Assembly: GCF_042684365.1 (NCBI RefSeq)
Contig: NZ_JBHULI010000024.1
Location: 248,001 to 312,000 of the forward strand
Source: Gracilimonas halophila
GTDB taxonomy: Bacteria > Bacteroidota > Rhodothermia > Balneolales > Balneolaceae
Reading direction: 5' to 3'
Length of the DNA: 64,000 nucleotides
Shown here: piece after piece, positions 45,632-55,896 of the stretch
Layout of the letters: each line of letters begins with the position of its first letter
Position numbering within the stretch: position 1 is the stretch's first letter
The notes under the pieces: generated by a model
Database searches by the model: none
What the model was told of the DNA's origin: nothing
The model's input: only the letters and a program-made list of their open reading frames with translations
Program-made: the position numbers and the translations under genes

Positions 45632-46507
45632 ATGATCCCAAAAGAATTACTCAAAAAAATCCGGAAGCTCGAAATCCAAACCAAGGGTATCGTAAATACT
45701 TTGTTTGGCGGTGAATACCAATCTGCTTTTAAAGGACGTGGAATGGAGTTCACAGAAGTAAGAGCCTACACTTATGGTGATGACATCCGGCAGATAGATT
45801 GGAATGTAACAGCCCGAACCGGTGATCCCTTCATAAAAATATTTGAGGAAGAACGGGAACAAACACTGATGCTTTGTATCGACATTTCACAAAGCGGTAC
45901 ATTTGGGAGTCAGAGTCAAAGTAAGATGGATCTTGCTATTGAACTTTGTGCTGTATTGGCATTTAGTGCTATCAAAAATAGTGACAAAGTTGGATTGGTG
46001 CTATTTAGTGATCATATCGAAAAAGTGGTTCCTCCTAAAAAAGGAAGGACTCATGTACTCCGGCTCATCCGCGAGTTGTTTACCACCAAACCAACTGGAA
46101 CAGGCACCGATATAGCTGATGCCCTTTCTTATATAAACCGACTACTTGACCGAAGAGCAATTGTAGTTTTAGCTTCGGATTTCAGGGATGATAAGTTTGA
46201 AAAACAACTCAGAATTACTAATCAAAAGCATGACCTGGTGAGTATCATCATAAACGACCACCTTGAAGATGAACTGCCGGATATTGGGTTGGTAACATTA
46301 AGAGATGCCGAAACAAGAGCTGAAAAAATCGTTGACACTTCAAGCAAGAAAGTTCGGAAAGCATATAAGGTCAAACGTATGGAGCAGAAAGCTTATATCC
46401 ATGACATGATGCTTAAGATGAAGATCGATGCCGTGGAAGTTCAAACTAATCAGTCTTACGTAAAGCCCTTAATGAATTTCTTTCAACGTCGCGGTAGCAG
46501 GTACTGA
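45632..46507 (+). CDS. DUF58 domain-containing protein
   Basis: The 291-residue protein has the DUF58 core: GRGMEFTEVRAYTYGDDIRQ and IDWNVTARTGDPFIKIFEEE (about residues 37-76). A degenerate von Willebrand A-like domain follows (IDISQSGTFGS, then GTDIADALSYINRLL and IVVLASDFRD). DUF58 proteins usually follow a MoxR AAA ATPase and accompany Bat/VWA proteins in assembly or stress-tolerance operons. Here no moxR is upstream, only the repeat cluster. It is followed by a convergent M23 peptidase, which separates it from the BatD/BatA-like pair. Confidence 0.9.
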   Translation: MIPKELLKKIRKLEIQTKGIVNTLFGGEYQSAFKGRGMEFTEVRAYTYGDDIRQIDWNVTARTGDPFIKIFEEEREQTLMLCIDISQSGTFGSQSQSKMDLAIELCAVLAFSAIKNSDKVGLVLFSDHIEKVVPPKKGRTHVLRLIRELFTTKPTGTGTDIADALSYINRLLDRRAIVVLASDFRDDKFEKQLRITNQKHDLVSIIINDHLEDELPDIGLVTLRDAETRAEKIVDTSSKKVRKAYKVKRMEQKAYIHDMMLKMKIDAVEVQTNQSYVKPLMNFFQRRGSRY

Positions 46508-46524
46508 TTTTATTTCTGTTTGAC

Positions 46525-47817
46525 TCAATCAGTAGTAACAGCTGAAGCTACGTTTTCCTGGGGCTTTGTTTCTTCCATTTGTTCTTTTAAGCGCTTCATC
46601 AACTCCTCAAATTTGCTCCTCTCTGATTCATCTATGGCTTTTGATGGTGGAAGATCTATAGTCAATGGATTTACAGGTTGCCCATTTTTATATATCATAT
46701 AGTGAAGATGCACTCCGGTTACCCGTCCGGTTTTACCCACATAACCGATCACCTGCCCCTGTCGTACTCTTGTACCCGGCGTAATCCCTTTGGCGAATCC
46801 ATTCAAGTGCAGATAAGCTGTAGTGAAGGTTCCGTTGTGCCTGATCTTGACAATATTACCATTTGGTCCTTTGTATTGAGCTTCCGTTACTTCTCCGTCT
46901 CCTACTGATAATACAGGAGTTCCAATAGGAGCAGCATAATCTACTCCGGTGTGAGGTAATCTTCTTTTTAAGACCGGATGAAATCGATTTCTGTTAAATG
47001 AGGAACTGATTCTTTGAGAAAATTTAAATGGAGCTTTCAACAAGGCTTTCTGTACGCCATTTCCTTCACTGTCATAAAAACCTATGCTCTTCTCACCCTT
47101 AAAATAATACGCATCGTATGTTATGCCGTTATGCTCAAATTCTGCAGCAAGTATTTCACCTATACCATAAGGCTTTCCATCTACAAATTGTTTTTCGTAG
47201 ATCAATGTATAGTTATCATCGGGATATAATCTGAAAAAGTCGATCTGCCAGGCAAAGATTTCGCTTAATCGGTTGGCTATAAGAATATTTTTGTCTTGCT
47301 CTACAAGTGACTCATACAATGAGGAAGTAATAACTCCTGAAGCTTCCAGAACCTTTTTTGTAACCTCTTTTTTTCCGGTACCAACGTTTATCCCATTCTT
47401 CCAGTCAAATATTACATAATCAAGAGCATCTTGATGTAAAATAAGTCGATAAGCTTGTGAAGACTCAGCCTCTTTATATACTATATATCGCTGACCGGGT
47501 TTAACACGATTGCTTTGAAACACCCCTTTTGACTCTCTATTGATCTCATATATGGTTAGAGGGCTTACGTCCAAATCACGCAGTATCAAATACAAACTTT
47601 GATTCCGCTTTACTCGCCCCTCTTCTACTTCAGCATTTATTACATTAAAGCCGTAAGAATCAAGCTCAACGTCTTCTTTGATCTCAACTACATTTTCAGC
47701 TGATATTTTAAATTCCGGAGGAGTATAATCTCCCGTAAAATTTAGCATCAACGCCAGGGAAACGGCTGTAAAAAACGTAATTAACCCTATTCCCCACTTA
47801 GATTTGATAATTATCAT
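46525..47817 (-). CDS. M23 family peptidoglycan endopeptidase
   Basis: The 430-residue protein has one N-terminal membrane anchor (about residues 8-28), a long beta-rich middle with possible LysM/NlpD-like character, and a C-terminal LytM domain (about 300-395). The zinc ligands are visible in HTGVDYAAPIGTPV and VTGVHLHYMIYKNG. It cleaves peptidoglycan cross-links in the periplasm or activates other hydrolases. The intact H-x-H suggests an active enzyme. The C-terminal 30 residues are a charged helical tail (SERSKFEELMKRLKEQ). It is convergent with DUF58 (17 bases) and divergent from the BatD-like gene. Confidence 0.92.
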   Translation of the reverse strand: MIIIKSKWGIGLITFFTAVSLALMLNFTGDYTPPEFKISAENVVEIKEDVELDSYGFNVINAEVEEGRVKRNQSLYLILRDLDVSPLTIYEINRESKGVFQSNRVKPGQRYIVYKEAESSQAYRLILHQDALDYVIFDWKNGINVGTGKKEVTKKVLEASGVITSSLYESLVEQDKNILIANRLSEIFAWQIDFFRLYPDDNYTLIYEKQFVDGKPYGIGEILAAEFEHNGITYDAYYFKGEKSIGFYDSEGNGVQKALLKAPFKFSQRISSSFNRNRFHPVLKRRLPHTGVDYAAPIGTPVLSVGDGEVTEAQYKGPNGNIVKIRHNGTFTTAYLHLNGFAKGITPGTRVRQGQVIGYVGKTGRVTGVHLHYMIYKNGQPVNPLTIDLPPSKAIDESERSKFEELMKRLKEQMEETKPQENVASAVTTD

Positions 47818-47970
47818 TTATAGAACTGTAGATTTTTCGTTGCTAAAATAATAAGAATTAATATGCTACTTTCATAAAATGTATAGCATCCCCAAATTTC
47901 TAAAATATTTACATCTCAATGTTATATTTTCAGTTTTAAATTTTAAACCAAATTTTTTGACACACCCTAA

Positions 47971-48966
47971 ATGAAAATCATCTTGTTAAAGCCTAACGCT
48001 TTACAATCGCTTACCATATTGATTTTACTATTCTTTTCAGTAAATATTCATGCCCAAACTGTTCGAACAAATGTTAACACAGACTCAATAAGCATTGGTG
48101 ATACGTTTAGATACTCCCTGATAATTCAGCAAGATCAGGAATATCAAAAAATAGAATTTCCGGATACCACTTCCTTCCCCCCATCTGTTGAGCTTATTGA
48201 CAGGCAACAATTCAAATTATCAGAGTTTAGTGACAGTCTGATATATAATCTACAGTATTTCGGGAATGAAGATCTCAATTTGCCTGGATTGCCTGTCACT
48301 TTTTATTCTGAAGAAGATACCCTACAACTTAGAACAGATCCTGTTCTTCTTTTTTTTAAAAGCGTAGTTGCCGAAGGTGATACTACACTGAAGCCAATGA
48401 AGCCTAACTTTGCTTTTTCAAGACCATGGTGGCCATGGATATTAGCCGGATCACTTTTAGCAGCCTTTTTGATCTGGTGGTATAAATTTAGAAAAGAGCC
48501 TGAAAAAGCTGATAACGAACCTAAAATTGAGATCGAACCATTTTATAACCCAATTGAAGAGCTTGAAAAAAGTCTGCACAGAATTAATAAGGAATCAGAT
48601 CTTGCTGAGACCAAAAACTTCAAACTTTTTTACAGCGAGATGGGTGATGCAATACGTACTTATTTTGAAGAACTTTATAAAATCCCTGCATTAGAATCCA
48701 CTTCCACTGAGTTACTTCGTTATCTGGATGCTTATGGTGTAGATGATACAATGGCGGAGAAAACCAGGGTTGTCCTTAGAAAAGCAGACCTTGTTAAATT
48801 TGCAAAATTCACCCCAACCCTTGAAGACGCCTGGAAAACTTTTGATCATGCTATCGAATTTATGGAACGTGCTAAATTAGCCGACTCAACTCGTATTTCG
48901 CGCCTTAAAGCAAAATATGAAGAGCAGTTCAAACCCAAACCTTCTGAACAAAAAGCGGAGGATTAA
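47971..48966 (+). CDS. BatD/DUF4381-like membrane protein of a VWA operon
   Basis: The 331-residue protein has a signal peptide (about residues 1-29, ending NIHAQ), a beta-sandwich region to about residue 145, a membrane helix (about 152-170, WWPWILAGSLLAAFLIWW) and a cytoplasmic helical domain with MGDAIRTYFEELYKIPALES, STELLRYLD and VVLRKADLVKFAKF, a pattern typical of DUF4381/BatD-type proteins. It sits 2 bases before the VWA gene, so the two act together. Function in Bat operons is linked to aerotolerance or envelope assembly but is not settled. Confidence 0.75.
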   Translation: MKIILLKPNALQSLTILILLFFSVNIHAQTVRTNVNTDSISIGDTFRYSLIIQQDQEYQKIEFPDTTSFPPSVELIDRQQFKLSEFSDSLIYNLQYFGNEDLNLPGLPVTFYSEEDTLQLRTDPVLLFFKSVVAEGDTTLKPMKPNFAFSRPWWPWILAGSLLAAFLIWWYKFRKEPEKADNEPKIEIEPFYNPIEELEKSLHRINKESDLAETKNFKLFYSEMGDAIRTYFEELYKIPALESTSTELLRYLDAYGVDDTMAEKTRVVLRKADLVKFAKFTPTLEDAWKTFDHAIEFMERAKLADSTRISRLKAKYEEQFKPKPSEQKAED

Positions 48967-48968
48967 GG

Positions 48969-49964
48969 ATGGAATTTTCTAATCCTGAATGGTTTTGGGC
49001 ATTATTAATTCTTCCTGTATTAATAGGGGTCTATCTATACCGATTTTTTAAGCAAAAGCATACCACACTCACCTTTTCTTCACTGGACCTATTAGATGAC
49101 CTCCCCGGAAACTGGAAATCACACCTCCACTGGTTGCAGGCTCTATTGATGTGGGCCGGTATAACTTTACTTATTGTTGCCCTGGCAAGGCCACAAGAAC
49201 GTCTTACTACTGTAGAACGAAATGCAGAAGGGATCGATATTGTAATGGTACTGGATATGTCAACCTCCATGCGTGCTGAGGATTTGAAACCAAACCGTTT
49301 TGAAGCAGCCCGGGAAGTTGCCAAAGACTTTGTTGACAAGCGAAATTCTGACAGAATAGGCCTTGTGACATTTGCCATGCAAAGTTTCACTGTTGTTCCA
49401 CCTACGCTTGATTACCGACTGCTTAAGGATCTTATCAATGATCTTGAAATGGGAATTATTGAAGATGGTACAGCTATTGGAATGGGAATTTCAACAGCTA
49501 TCAACCGATTGAAAGAAAGCAAAGCTGAAAGTAAGGTTATAATCCTCCTCACTGACGGGCAAAATAATGCCGGTGAGATCGATCCCGTTACTGCAGCAGA
49601 CTTGGCACTCACCTATAACATAAAGATCTATACCATTGGAGCCGGAACGCGTGGAACTGCTCCTTACCCTATTCAGGATCCGATCTTTGGAAGGCGTTAT
49701 CAAAACATAGAGGTGAATATTGATGAAGAAATGCTAACAAGTGTTGCAGAACTTACAGGCGGAAGATATTTCAGAGCCACAGATTCTGACGAACTCGAAA
49801 GCATTTATGAAGAAATTGACGAACTGGAAACCACAGAAGTAGAAGAATTAATCTATACAGATTACAAAGATCTATACGCTATATATCTGGCTTGGTCGTT
49901 TGGACTTCTTTTAATAAGCTTCGTATTAAATAAAACGATATTAACTGGAATTGAAACATCCTGA
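48969..49964 (+). CDS. BatA-like von Willebrand factor A domain membrane protein
   Basis: The 331-residue protein has the Bat layout: two N-terminal helices (about residues 8-24 and 55-75), a VWA domain (about 90-290) with intact MIDAS residues (VMVLDMSTSMRAEDL, EDGTAIGMGISTAIN, ILLTDGQNN), and a C-terminal helix (about 303-325). It binds a metal at the MIDAS and would act as a protein-interaction module facing the periplasm. It follows the BatD-like gene by 2 bases. BatB or BatC genes are not found next to it; mfd is next. Confidence 0.88.
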   Translation: MEFSNPEWFWALLILPVLIGVYLYRFFKQKHTTLTFSSLDLLDDLPGNWKSHLHWLQALLMWAGITLLIVALARPQERLTTVERNAEGIDIVMVLDMSTSMRAEDLKPNRFEAAREVAKDFVDKRNSDRIGLVTFAMQSFTVVPPTLDYRLLKDLINDLEMGIIEDGTAIGMGISTAINRLKESKAESKVIILLTDGQNNAGEIDPVTAADLALTYNIKIYTIGAGTRGTAPYPIQDPIFGRRYQNIEVNIDEEMLTSVAELTGGRYFRATDSDELESIYEEIDELETTEVEELIYTDYKDLYAIYLAWSFGLLLISFVLNKTILTGIETS

Positions 49965-49975
49965 ATGATCAGGAT
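49958..49975 (+). terminator. Weak hairpin at the end of the BatA-like gene
   Basis: ATCCTGA and TCAGGAT form a 7-base stem with a 4-base loop that includes the stop codon. Only a scattered T tract follows (CGTTTTAC), so termination is uncertain. Confidence 0.35.
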
Positions 49976-50079
49976 TCCAATCGTTTTACAGTTCGCTCAT
50001 TTTATGCCAATTTTCATTGCTAATCGGCAATATAACAGCGTATCTTTCATCTCTATTTTAAGTCCATAAAAAGCTATAC

Positions 50080-53000
50080 ATGAGCATTTCTTTTATAAAG
50101 GAACAACTCCGGAAGGTCGGGATCTTCGATGAAGTATATGAACACCTTCTTTCCAAAAAATCCCTGAATCTCAAAAAAAGCATCGGTGCACTAAATAGCT
50201 TTCTACTTGAAGACCTGGGCTCTAGAAAGGATCGGCTTCTGGTGATCTCAGAAACAGATGAAGGAGCCAGGTTTCTTAAAGCAGACCTTGATGTGATCTC
50301 AGGGAATAAGACCGTCATTCTTTTCCCCTCTTCTAATAGCAAACCATATGACAAGCAGCAACTAAAAGATACAGGGCTGTTAGTACAGCGGTCGGAAGCA
50401 CTTCAGGAGATCTCTGATCATTCCAAGTCTATCGTAGTGACATCTGTAGAAGCTATCGGAGAGCAAATAGCACCACCATCTGCCCTCAATGAAGTTAGTC
50501 TTATACTCAAAAAGGGTGATGAGATAGATCTGGACGTTTTTAAAGAAGAACTTGCTGATCAAGGATATTCCCCGGTTCGTTTTGTGGATGAGCCCGGTGA
50601 ATTTGCCGTTCGTGGAGGGATCCTCGATGTATTTCCTTATTCAGGACAATATCCTCTTAGATTTGAATTTTTTGGGGATGAACTTGATACTATCAGAGAG
50701 TTTGATGCAGATTCGCAACGGTCTATAGCTTTTCTGAATGAAGCGCGTATCATTCCCGACCTCACTAACCTTCCGGAAAAAGAAAAATCATCTTTCCTCT
50801 CCTATTTCGATAATGAGACCTTATTGGTTACCTCAAATCGTGATGTTATGATCTCTAAGATCGGAGAAAATTATGAGAAAGCTGAAGATGCTTACGAAGA
50901 TCACGAGAATAATGAAGGGCTCGACCTTCCGGAGCAAAGATATCTCTCAGGAGAAGTATTTGAGAAAGAACTTTCAAAGTTTGATCATCAGCTTTTTGTG
51001 GCTAACGTTGGAGTGTCTGAAAAAGATGAGCAGACAAAGACTCTTGAAACAAAGCCACAACCTGATTTCCACGGTAACTTTAAGCTGCTAAGAGAACAGA
51101 TCACCAAAAACACAGAAGATGAACTAACCACTATCATTTTATGTGATAATGACGGCCAGAGAGATCGCTTTGAGGAATTACTTGGGGAAGCCAACCATGA
51201 GTTCAACTATCGTTTGATCGTAGAATCGCTTCATGAAGGATTTGTCTATGAACCTGCAAAATTAGCTGTCTATACAGATCACCAGATCTTTAACCGATAT
51301 CACCGTCCTAAAACAAAAAGGCGGCGCTTCCATGGAGGAATCTCCTTCAAGGAGATAAAAGACCTCAGCAGAGGCGATTTTGTAGTTCATGTTGATTACG
51401 GCATCGGTAAGTTTATGGGCTTCAAAAAGATCAACGTAAAAAACACTGAACAGGAAGTCGTCGTTCTTCAGTATAAAAATGATTCTACCCTATACGTGAA
51501 TGTAACGAGCCTTCACAAGCTTCAGAAGTATTCCGGTAAAGAGGGAACAGTACCAAGGATCACAAAACTTGGTTCAGGTGCATGGGCCCGAAAGAAGGAA
51601 CAAACCAAGAAGAAAGTAAAAGATATTGCCAGAGAGTTGATCCAGCTTTATGCAAAACGTAAAGCTCAAACAGCACACAGCTTTTCTCAGGACAATGAAT
51701 GGCAGACTGAACTGGAAGCCAATTTTGAATTTGAGGAAACCCCGGATCAATATGACGCCATACAGGCTGTTAAAAGTGATATGGAAAGTGAGCATCCCAT
51801 GGACCGCCTTATTTGTGGTGATGTAGGATTTGGCAAGACCGAAGTTGCCGTAAGAGCTGCATTTAAAGCGGTACTGGATCATAAACAGGTAGCCGTGCTG
51901 GTTCCGACAACTATTTTAGCGGAGCAACATTCCAAAACCTTTATGAAGCGGATGGAGAAGTTCCCGGTTCGTGTTGAAGCTCTTTCACGCTTTCGAACAA
52001 CGAAAGAACAAAAAGAAGTGATCAGTAAGCTCGAAGAAGGTGAAGTGGACGTGGTTATTGGCACGCACCGCTTACTTTCCAAGGACGTTAAGTTCAAAGA
52101 CCTCGGCCTTATCATCGTGGATGAAGAGCAGCGATTTGGAGTTTCGGCTAAGGAAAAACTAAAAAATTTCCGTGCTACAGTGGATGTTCTTACCCTAACT
52201 GCGACTCCCATTCCGAGAACCTTGCAATTTTCTTTGATGGGCGCTCGTGATCTTAGCATCATAAGCACCCCTCCGCCCAACCGCCAACCGGTGTATACGG
52301 AAATTCACAGCTTTGATGAAGAGCTTATCCGAGATGCCATTCTCCAGGAAATTTCCCGGGGCGGACAGGTTTTCTTCATCCACAATCGAGTCAAGAATAT
52401 TGAGGAAGTTGCTGAAATGATACGAAGGCTTGTCCCTGATATCAGAGTACGTTTCGGGCATGGACAAATGAGAGGGTCTCAGCTCGAGAAGATCATCGGA
52501 GATTTTTATCAGCATAAATTTGATGTACTGGTTTCGACCAATATTGTAGAGAATGGGATCGACATTGCCAATGCAAATACCATTATCATAAATCACGCCA
52601 ACCATTTTGGTCTTGCTGAACTACATCAACTTAGAGGACGTGTCGGGCGATCTAACCGGAAAGCTTTTTGTTATCTGATCACCAATCCCATCCAAACTTT
52701 GAGTACTGAAGCGCGAAAACGTTTATTGGCACTTGAAGAATTCTCAGACCTGGGTTCAGGATTTAGCATCGCAATGCGTGATCTTGATATACGTGGTGCC
52801 GGGGATATTTTAGGTGCTGAGCAAAGTGGCTTCATCAATGATATCGGGTTTGATCTTTATACCAAGATCTTGAATGATGCAGTGAACGAACTTAAACAGT
52901 CTGAGTTCAGTGACCTTTTTGATAATGTTGAGGTTGAAGTTGAGCACCCTGAAACAACCGTTGAATTTGATGAAACAGCCTTGCTCCCACAGAGTTATGT

Positions 53001-53424
53001 ATCAGATAGTGTAGAGCGTCTCAATTTATACCGCAAACTTTCACAGGCTAATAAACCGGAGGAAATTGATGACTGGAAAGAAGAGATCGAAGATCGCTTT
53101 GGGCCAACACCAAAAGAAGCTGATTACCTAATACTTGCAAGCAAGATCAAATTATTTGCATCCAAGAATTTCTTAACAAAAGTAACAATTCGTGCCGACC
53201 GGATGTGGCTGGTATGCCCCAAACAAGAATCAGAAATGGGGAAAGTATTCTATGATTCGGGTACATTTCAGGAAGTGCTTGAAAAAATTGAAGCCGAACG
53301 AGAGGGTAAATTCCAAGTCATACAGAAGAAAGATACGGTACGATTTGTGGTTCAGGATATTCCGGATATCAATGCAGCACTGGAGTTTTTAAAAGGATTA
53401 GTATTGAGTGAAGTCCATGCATGA
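50080..53424 (+). CDS. mfd: Transcription-repair coupling factor Mfd
   Basis: The 1,114-residue protein has all Mfd parts: a UvrB-like N-terminus (FVDEPGEFAVRGGILDVFPY), the RNA polymerase-interacting CarD-like domain (DFVVHVDYGIGKFMGFKKI, about residues 435-455), RecG-like translocase motifs (CGDVGFGKTEVAVRAAF, VDEEQRFGV, TATPIPRTL, LRGRVGRSNRKAF) and a C-terminal TRCF domain. It removes stalled RNA polymerase from DNA lesions and recruits UvrA. The frame is uninterrupted over 3.3 kb. It overlaps the start of the Sua5 gene by 8 bases. Confidence 0.97.
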   Translation: MSISFIKEQLRKVGIFDEVYEHLLSKKSLNLKKSIGALNSFLLEDLGSRKDRLLVISETDEGARFLKADLDVISGNKTVILFPSSNSKPYDKQQLKDTGLLVQRSEALQEISDHSKSIVVTSVEAIGEQIAPPSALNEVSLILKKGDEIDLDVFKEELADQGYSPVRFVDEPGEFAVRGGILDVFPYSGQYPLRFEFFGDELDTIREFDADSQRSIAFLNEARIIPDLTNLPEKEKSSFLSYFDNETLLVTSNRDVMISKIGENYEKAEDAYEDHENNEGLDLPEQRYLSGEVFEKELSKFDHQLFVANVGVSEKDEQTKTLETKPQPDFHGNFKLLREQITKNTEDELTTIILCDNDGQRDRFEELLGEANHEFNYRLIVESLHEGFVYEPAKLAVYTDHQIFNRYHRPKTKRRRFHGGISFKEIKDLSRGDFVVHVDYGIGKFMGFKKINVKNTEQEVVVLQYKNDSTLYVNVTSLHKLQKYSGKEGTVPRITKLGSGAWARKKEQTKKKVKDIARELIQLYAKRKAQTAHSFSQDNEWQTELEANFEFEETPDQYDAIQAVKSDMESEHPMDRLICGDVGFGKTEVAVRAAFKAVLDHKQVAVLVPTTILAEQHSKTFMKRMEKFPVRVEALSRFRTTKEQKEVISKLEEGEVDVVIGTHRLLSKDVKFKDLGLIIVDEEQRFGVSAKEKLKNFRATVDVLTLTATPIPRTLQFSLMGARDLSIISTPPPNRQPVYTEIHSFDEELIRDAILQEISRGGQVFFIHNRVKNIEEVAEMIRRLVPDIRVRFGHGQMRGSQLEKIIGDFYQHKFDVLVSTNIVENGIDIANANTIIINHANHFGLAELHQLRGRVGRSNRKAFCYLITNPIQTLSTEARKRLLALEEFSDLGSGFSIAMRDLDIRGAGDILGAEQSGFINDIGFDLYTKILNDAVNELKQSEFSDLFDNVEVEVEHPETTVEFDETALLPQSYVSDSVERLNLYRKLSQANKPEEIDDWKEEIEDRFGPTPKEADYLILASKIKLFASKNFLTKVTIRADRMWLVCPKQESEMGKVFYDSGTFQEVLEKIEAEREGKFQVIQKKDTVRFVVQDIPDINAALEFLKGLVLSEVHA

Positions 53425-54340
53425 CCTTTCAAAATATATTGAACTGATACGATCCGGTGAAGTAGTCGCCTTTCCTACTGAAACCGTATATGGCTTGGGG
53501 GCTGATGCGTGGAATCCTGCTGCTATTAAAAAAGTATTTGAGACCAAGGGCAGGCCATCTGACAATCCATTGATCGTTCATGTTTCAAACATTGAACAAG
53601 TCTATGATTTTGCCAATGAAATTCCGAAAACAGCTCAAAAACTTATGGAATTCTATTGGCCCGGTCCGCTTACCATCATTCTTGAGAAAAAGCCAAAAGT
53701 ACTTGATTTGATCACTGCAGGACTTGATACGGTTGCCCTTAGAATGCCCGACCATCCTCTTACTTCTGAGTTAATCTCCCAAACAGGTCCCCTTGTAGCT
53801 CCAAGTGCCAATAGATCGGGAAAACCCAGCCCAACAAAGGCAGCTCATGTAAAAAATGATTTCGGTGAAAACTTTCCGGTTATTGACGGAGGAGCTACTG
53901 AAATTGGTTTGGAATCTACAGTAGTCGACTTGACAAAAGAAACTCCTTTGATCCTCAGACCGGGAATGATTGGAGAGAAAGAACTTAGTTTGATTCTTTA
54001 CTTAGAAGTAAAAACTGTTTCTTCGATGGAAAAAAAACCTCGAAGTCCAGGTCAGAAGTATTCACATTACAAGCCACAAGCAACCGTTGAATACGGTCGC
54101 ATTAAGGTGCCTAAAAATGATACTTTGTATCTTGTCCAAAAAGAATATGATAATTCCGAGAATATAATCTCATATAACGGTGATCTTTTAATGCTCTCAA
54201 GAGAACTTTATGATCGATTTCGTCAGGCTGATCTTGAAGATTATTCAACCATTTTTATCGAAAATATCGATGATCACAAAAATAATTTTCCTTCTTTTTA
54301 TTCGGCTTTATTGAACCGAATTCAGAAAGCAAAAGGTTGA
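53417..54340 (+). CDS. sua5: L-threonylcarbamoyladenylate synthase, Sua5 type
   Basis: ATG 53417 gives 307 residues (MHDLSKYIELIRSGEVV); a GTG three codons upstream also exists. The N-terminal YrdC domain (about 1-195) has AFPTETVYGLGADAW, KGRPSDNPLIVHV, WPGPLTIIL, ALRMPDHPL and APSANRSGKPSPT. The linker PRSPGQKYSHYKP is the Sua5 hallmark, followed by the C-terminal Sua5 domain. The enzyme makes threonylcarbamoyl-AMP for the t6A modification of tRNA. It overlaps the mfd end by 8 bases, indicating translational coupling. Confidence 0.95.
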   Translation: MHDLSKYIELIRSGEVVAFPTETVYGLGADAWNPAAIKKVFETKGRPSDNPLIVHVSNIEQVYDFANEIPKTAQKLMEFYWPGPLTIILEKKPKVLDLITAGLDTVALRMPDHPLTSELISQTGPLVAPSANRSGKPSPTKAAHVKNDFGENFPVIDGGATEIGLESTVVDLTKETPLILRPGMIGEKELSLILYLEVKTVSSMEKKPRSPGQKYSHYKPQATVEYGRIKVPKNDTLYLVQKEYDNSENIISYNGDLLMLSRELYDRFRQADLEDYSTIFIENIDDHKNNFPSFYSALLNRIQKAKG

Positions 54341-54529
54341 TATTTCAGCTTCATAAGTGTCTCCTCCCCATCGTTTTATAATCCTAATTCTAACTTGATA
54401 AAATTAGGAAACTCATGTGCTAATTAACCCCTAAAATAACTTAATGGCGGGTTTTTGAGTTTTCAATGGGAACTGAAAGTTTATAAAAATTGATTTAATG
54501 GTAGTCAATTTTAATAAAACCGACTATTC

Positions 54530-55876
54530 ATGAAGAAAGTAAAAATACCATCAAGGCTTAATTTATTTCTTTCTCTTGTTCTCGTCTCAGCTGTAACATT
54601 TATCGGTTGCGATAATGACTCAGATGACAGTGGAACAAGTGGAATGACAGAGCTGAACATTGTTGAAACTGCACAAGAGAACGATGATTTCTCGATCCTG
54701 GTGCAGGCTATTACGGACGCCGGTTTAACGGCAGCATTGGAAGCAGACGGCCCATTTACTGTTTTTGCTCCAACAAATGAAGCTTTTAATGATCTGCCTG
54801 AAGGAACTTTGGAAAGTTTGACCAATGAACAGCTTCAGGAAATTCTGCAATTTCACGTTGTGGAGGGAACTGTTGCTTCCGCTGATCTGGAAGCAAGTCA
54901 GGACGTAGCATCTCTTTTAGGAGAAGAGCTTTTAGTTGAAGCTGAAGGTGAAGGTGAAGTACTTGTTAACGGTTACTCTAGCGTAACCACTGCAGATATT
55001 GAAGCCTCAAATGGAATCATTCATGCCGTTGATGCAGTATTACTTCCTGCTGGAATCAGAGAAGCTAATATTGTGGATTAAGCAAACGAGTTGGGCACTT
55101 TTACCAGTTTAGTTGGTGCGGTCGACCAAGTTGGTCTAACTTCTACCCTGAAATATAAAGGTGATTTTACCGTATTTGCTCCAACCGATGATGCTTTTGC
55201 AAGTCTTCCCGACGGACTACTTGCTTCATTGACTAATGAGCAGGTCACTGAGATTTTGACCTACCATGTGTTATCAGGAGAAGTATTCTCAAACCAGCTA
55301 GATCCGGAACAAGCCGTAGAATCATTATCAGAAGAAGATGTGTTTATAACCTCCAACAATGATGGAGTATTTGTAAACGGTTCAGCTTCAGTTGTCACTG
55401 CTGACGTTGACGTATCTAATGGTGTTATTCATGCCATTGATGCTGTTATTCTGCCTAATGAGTTTTTGGACGTTGTCCAGATAGCTCAGAAAAACTATAA
55501 CTTAACCACACTGGTTGACTTGGTAGTTGATGCTGATCTTGTAACAACTTTGAAAGGTGACGGACCATTTACCGTATTGGCCCCAACTAATGCTGCTTTT
55601 GCAGAAATTAGCGCTACACTTGATGGTTTGACCGCAAGTGAAGTTGAGGAAGTTCTCCTTTATCATGTAGCTGCACAGGAAGCGCTAGCAGGAGACCTCA
55701 CTGACGGAATGACCATTGAGACGGTACAAGGTGAAGATATCACCGTAACCATTGACGCTGAGAATAATGTATTCTTCAATGGAGATGTAGGTGTGGTAAC
55801 CGTAGATCTTGAAGGAACAAATGGTGTTGTACATATCATAGATGGTGTACTGATTCCACCAAGTTTCACAAACTGA
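54530..55876 (+). pseudogene. Three-domain fasciclin lipoprotein, interrupted by an in-frame TAA between domains 1 and 2
   Basis: ATG 54530 opens a lipoprotein (signal ending LVSAVTFIGC, Cys 26) with an acidic linker and a first fasciclin domain (about 40-183: FTVFAPTNEAFNDLP, GIIHAVDAVLLP). It stops at TAA 55079-55081, right after EANIVD. The same frame continues open with ANELGTFTSLVGAVDQ into a second (FTVFAPTDDAFASLP) and third fasciclin domain (FTVLAPTNAAFAEI) ending in VVHIIDGVLIPP at 55876. Without the stop it would be one protein of 448 residues. Fasciclin domains mediate cell or matrix adhesion. As it stands only a one-domain lipoprotein of 183 residues could be made, possibly still functional. 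Confidence 0.8.
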
Positions 55877-55896
55877 TCACTATTTTCATATAAAAC

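Noticed and set aside
45496..45714. Short open frame over the repeat cluster and the start of DUF58
   Set aside because: It lies in repeats and overlaps a real gene in another frame.
55091..55876. Independent two-domain fasciclin gene
   Set aside because: Its only start candidate is a TTG inside a conserved domain, with no ribosome binding site or signal peptide; it continues the frame of 54530-55081.
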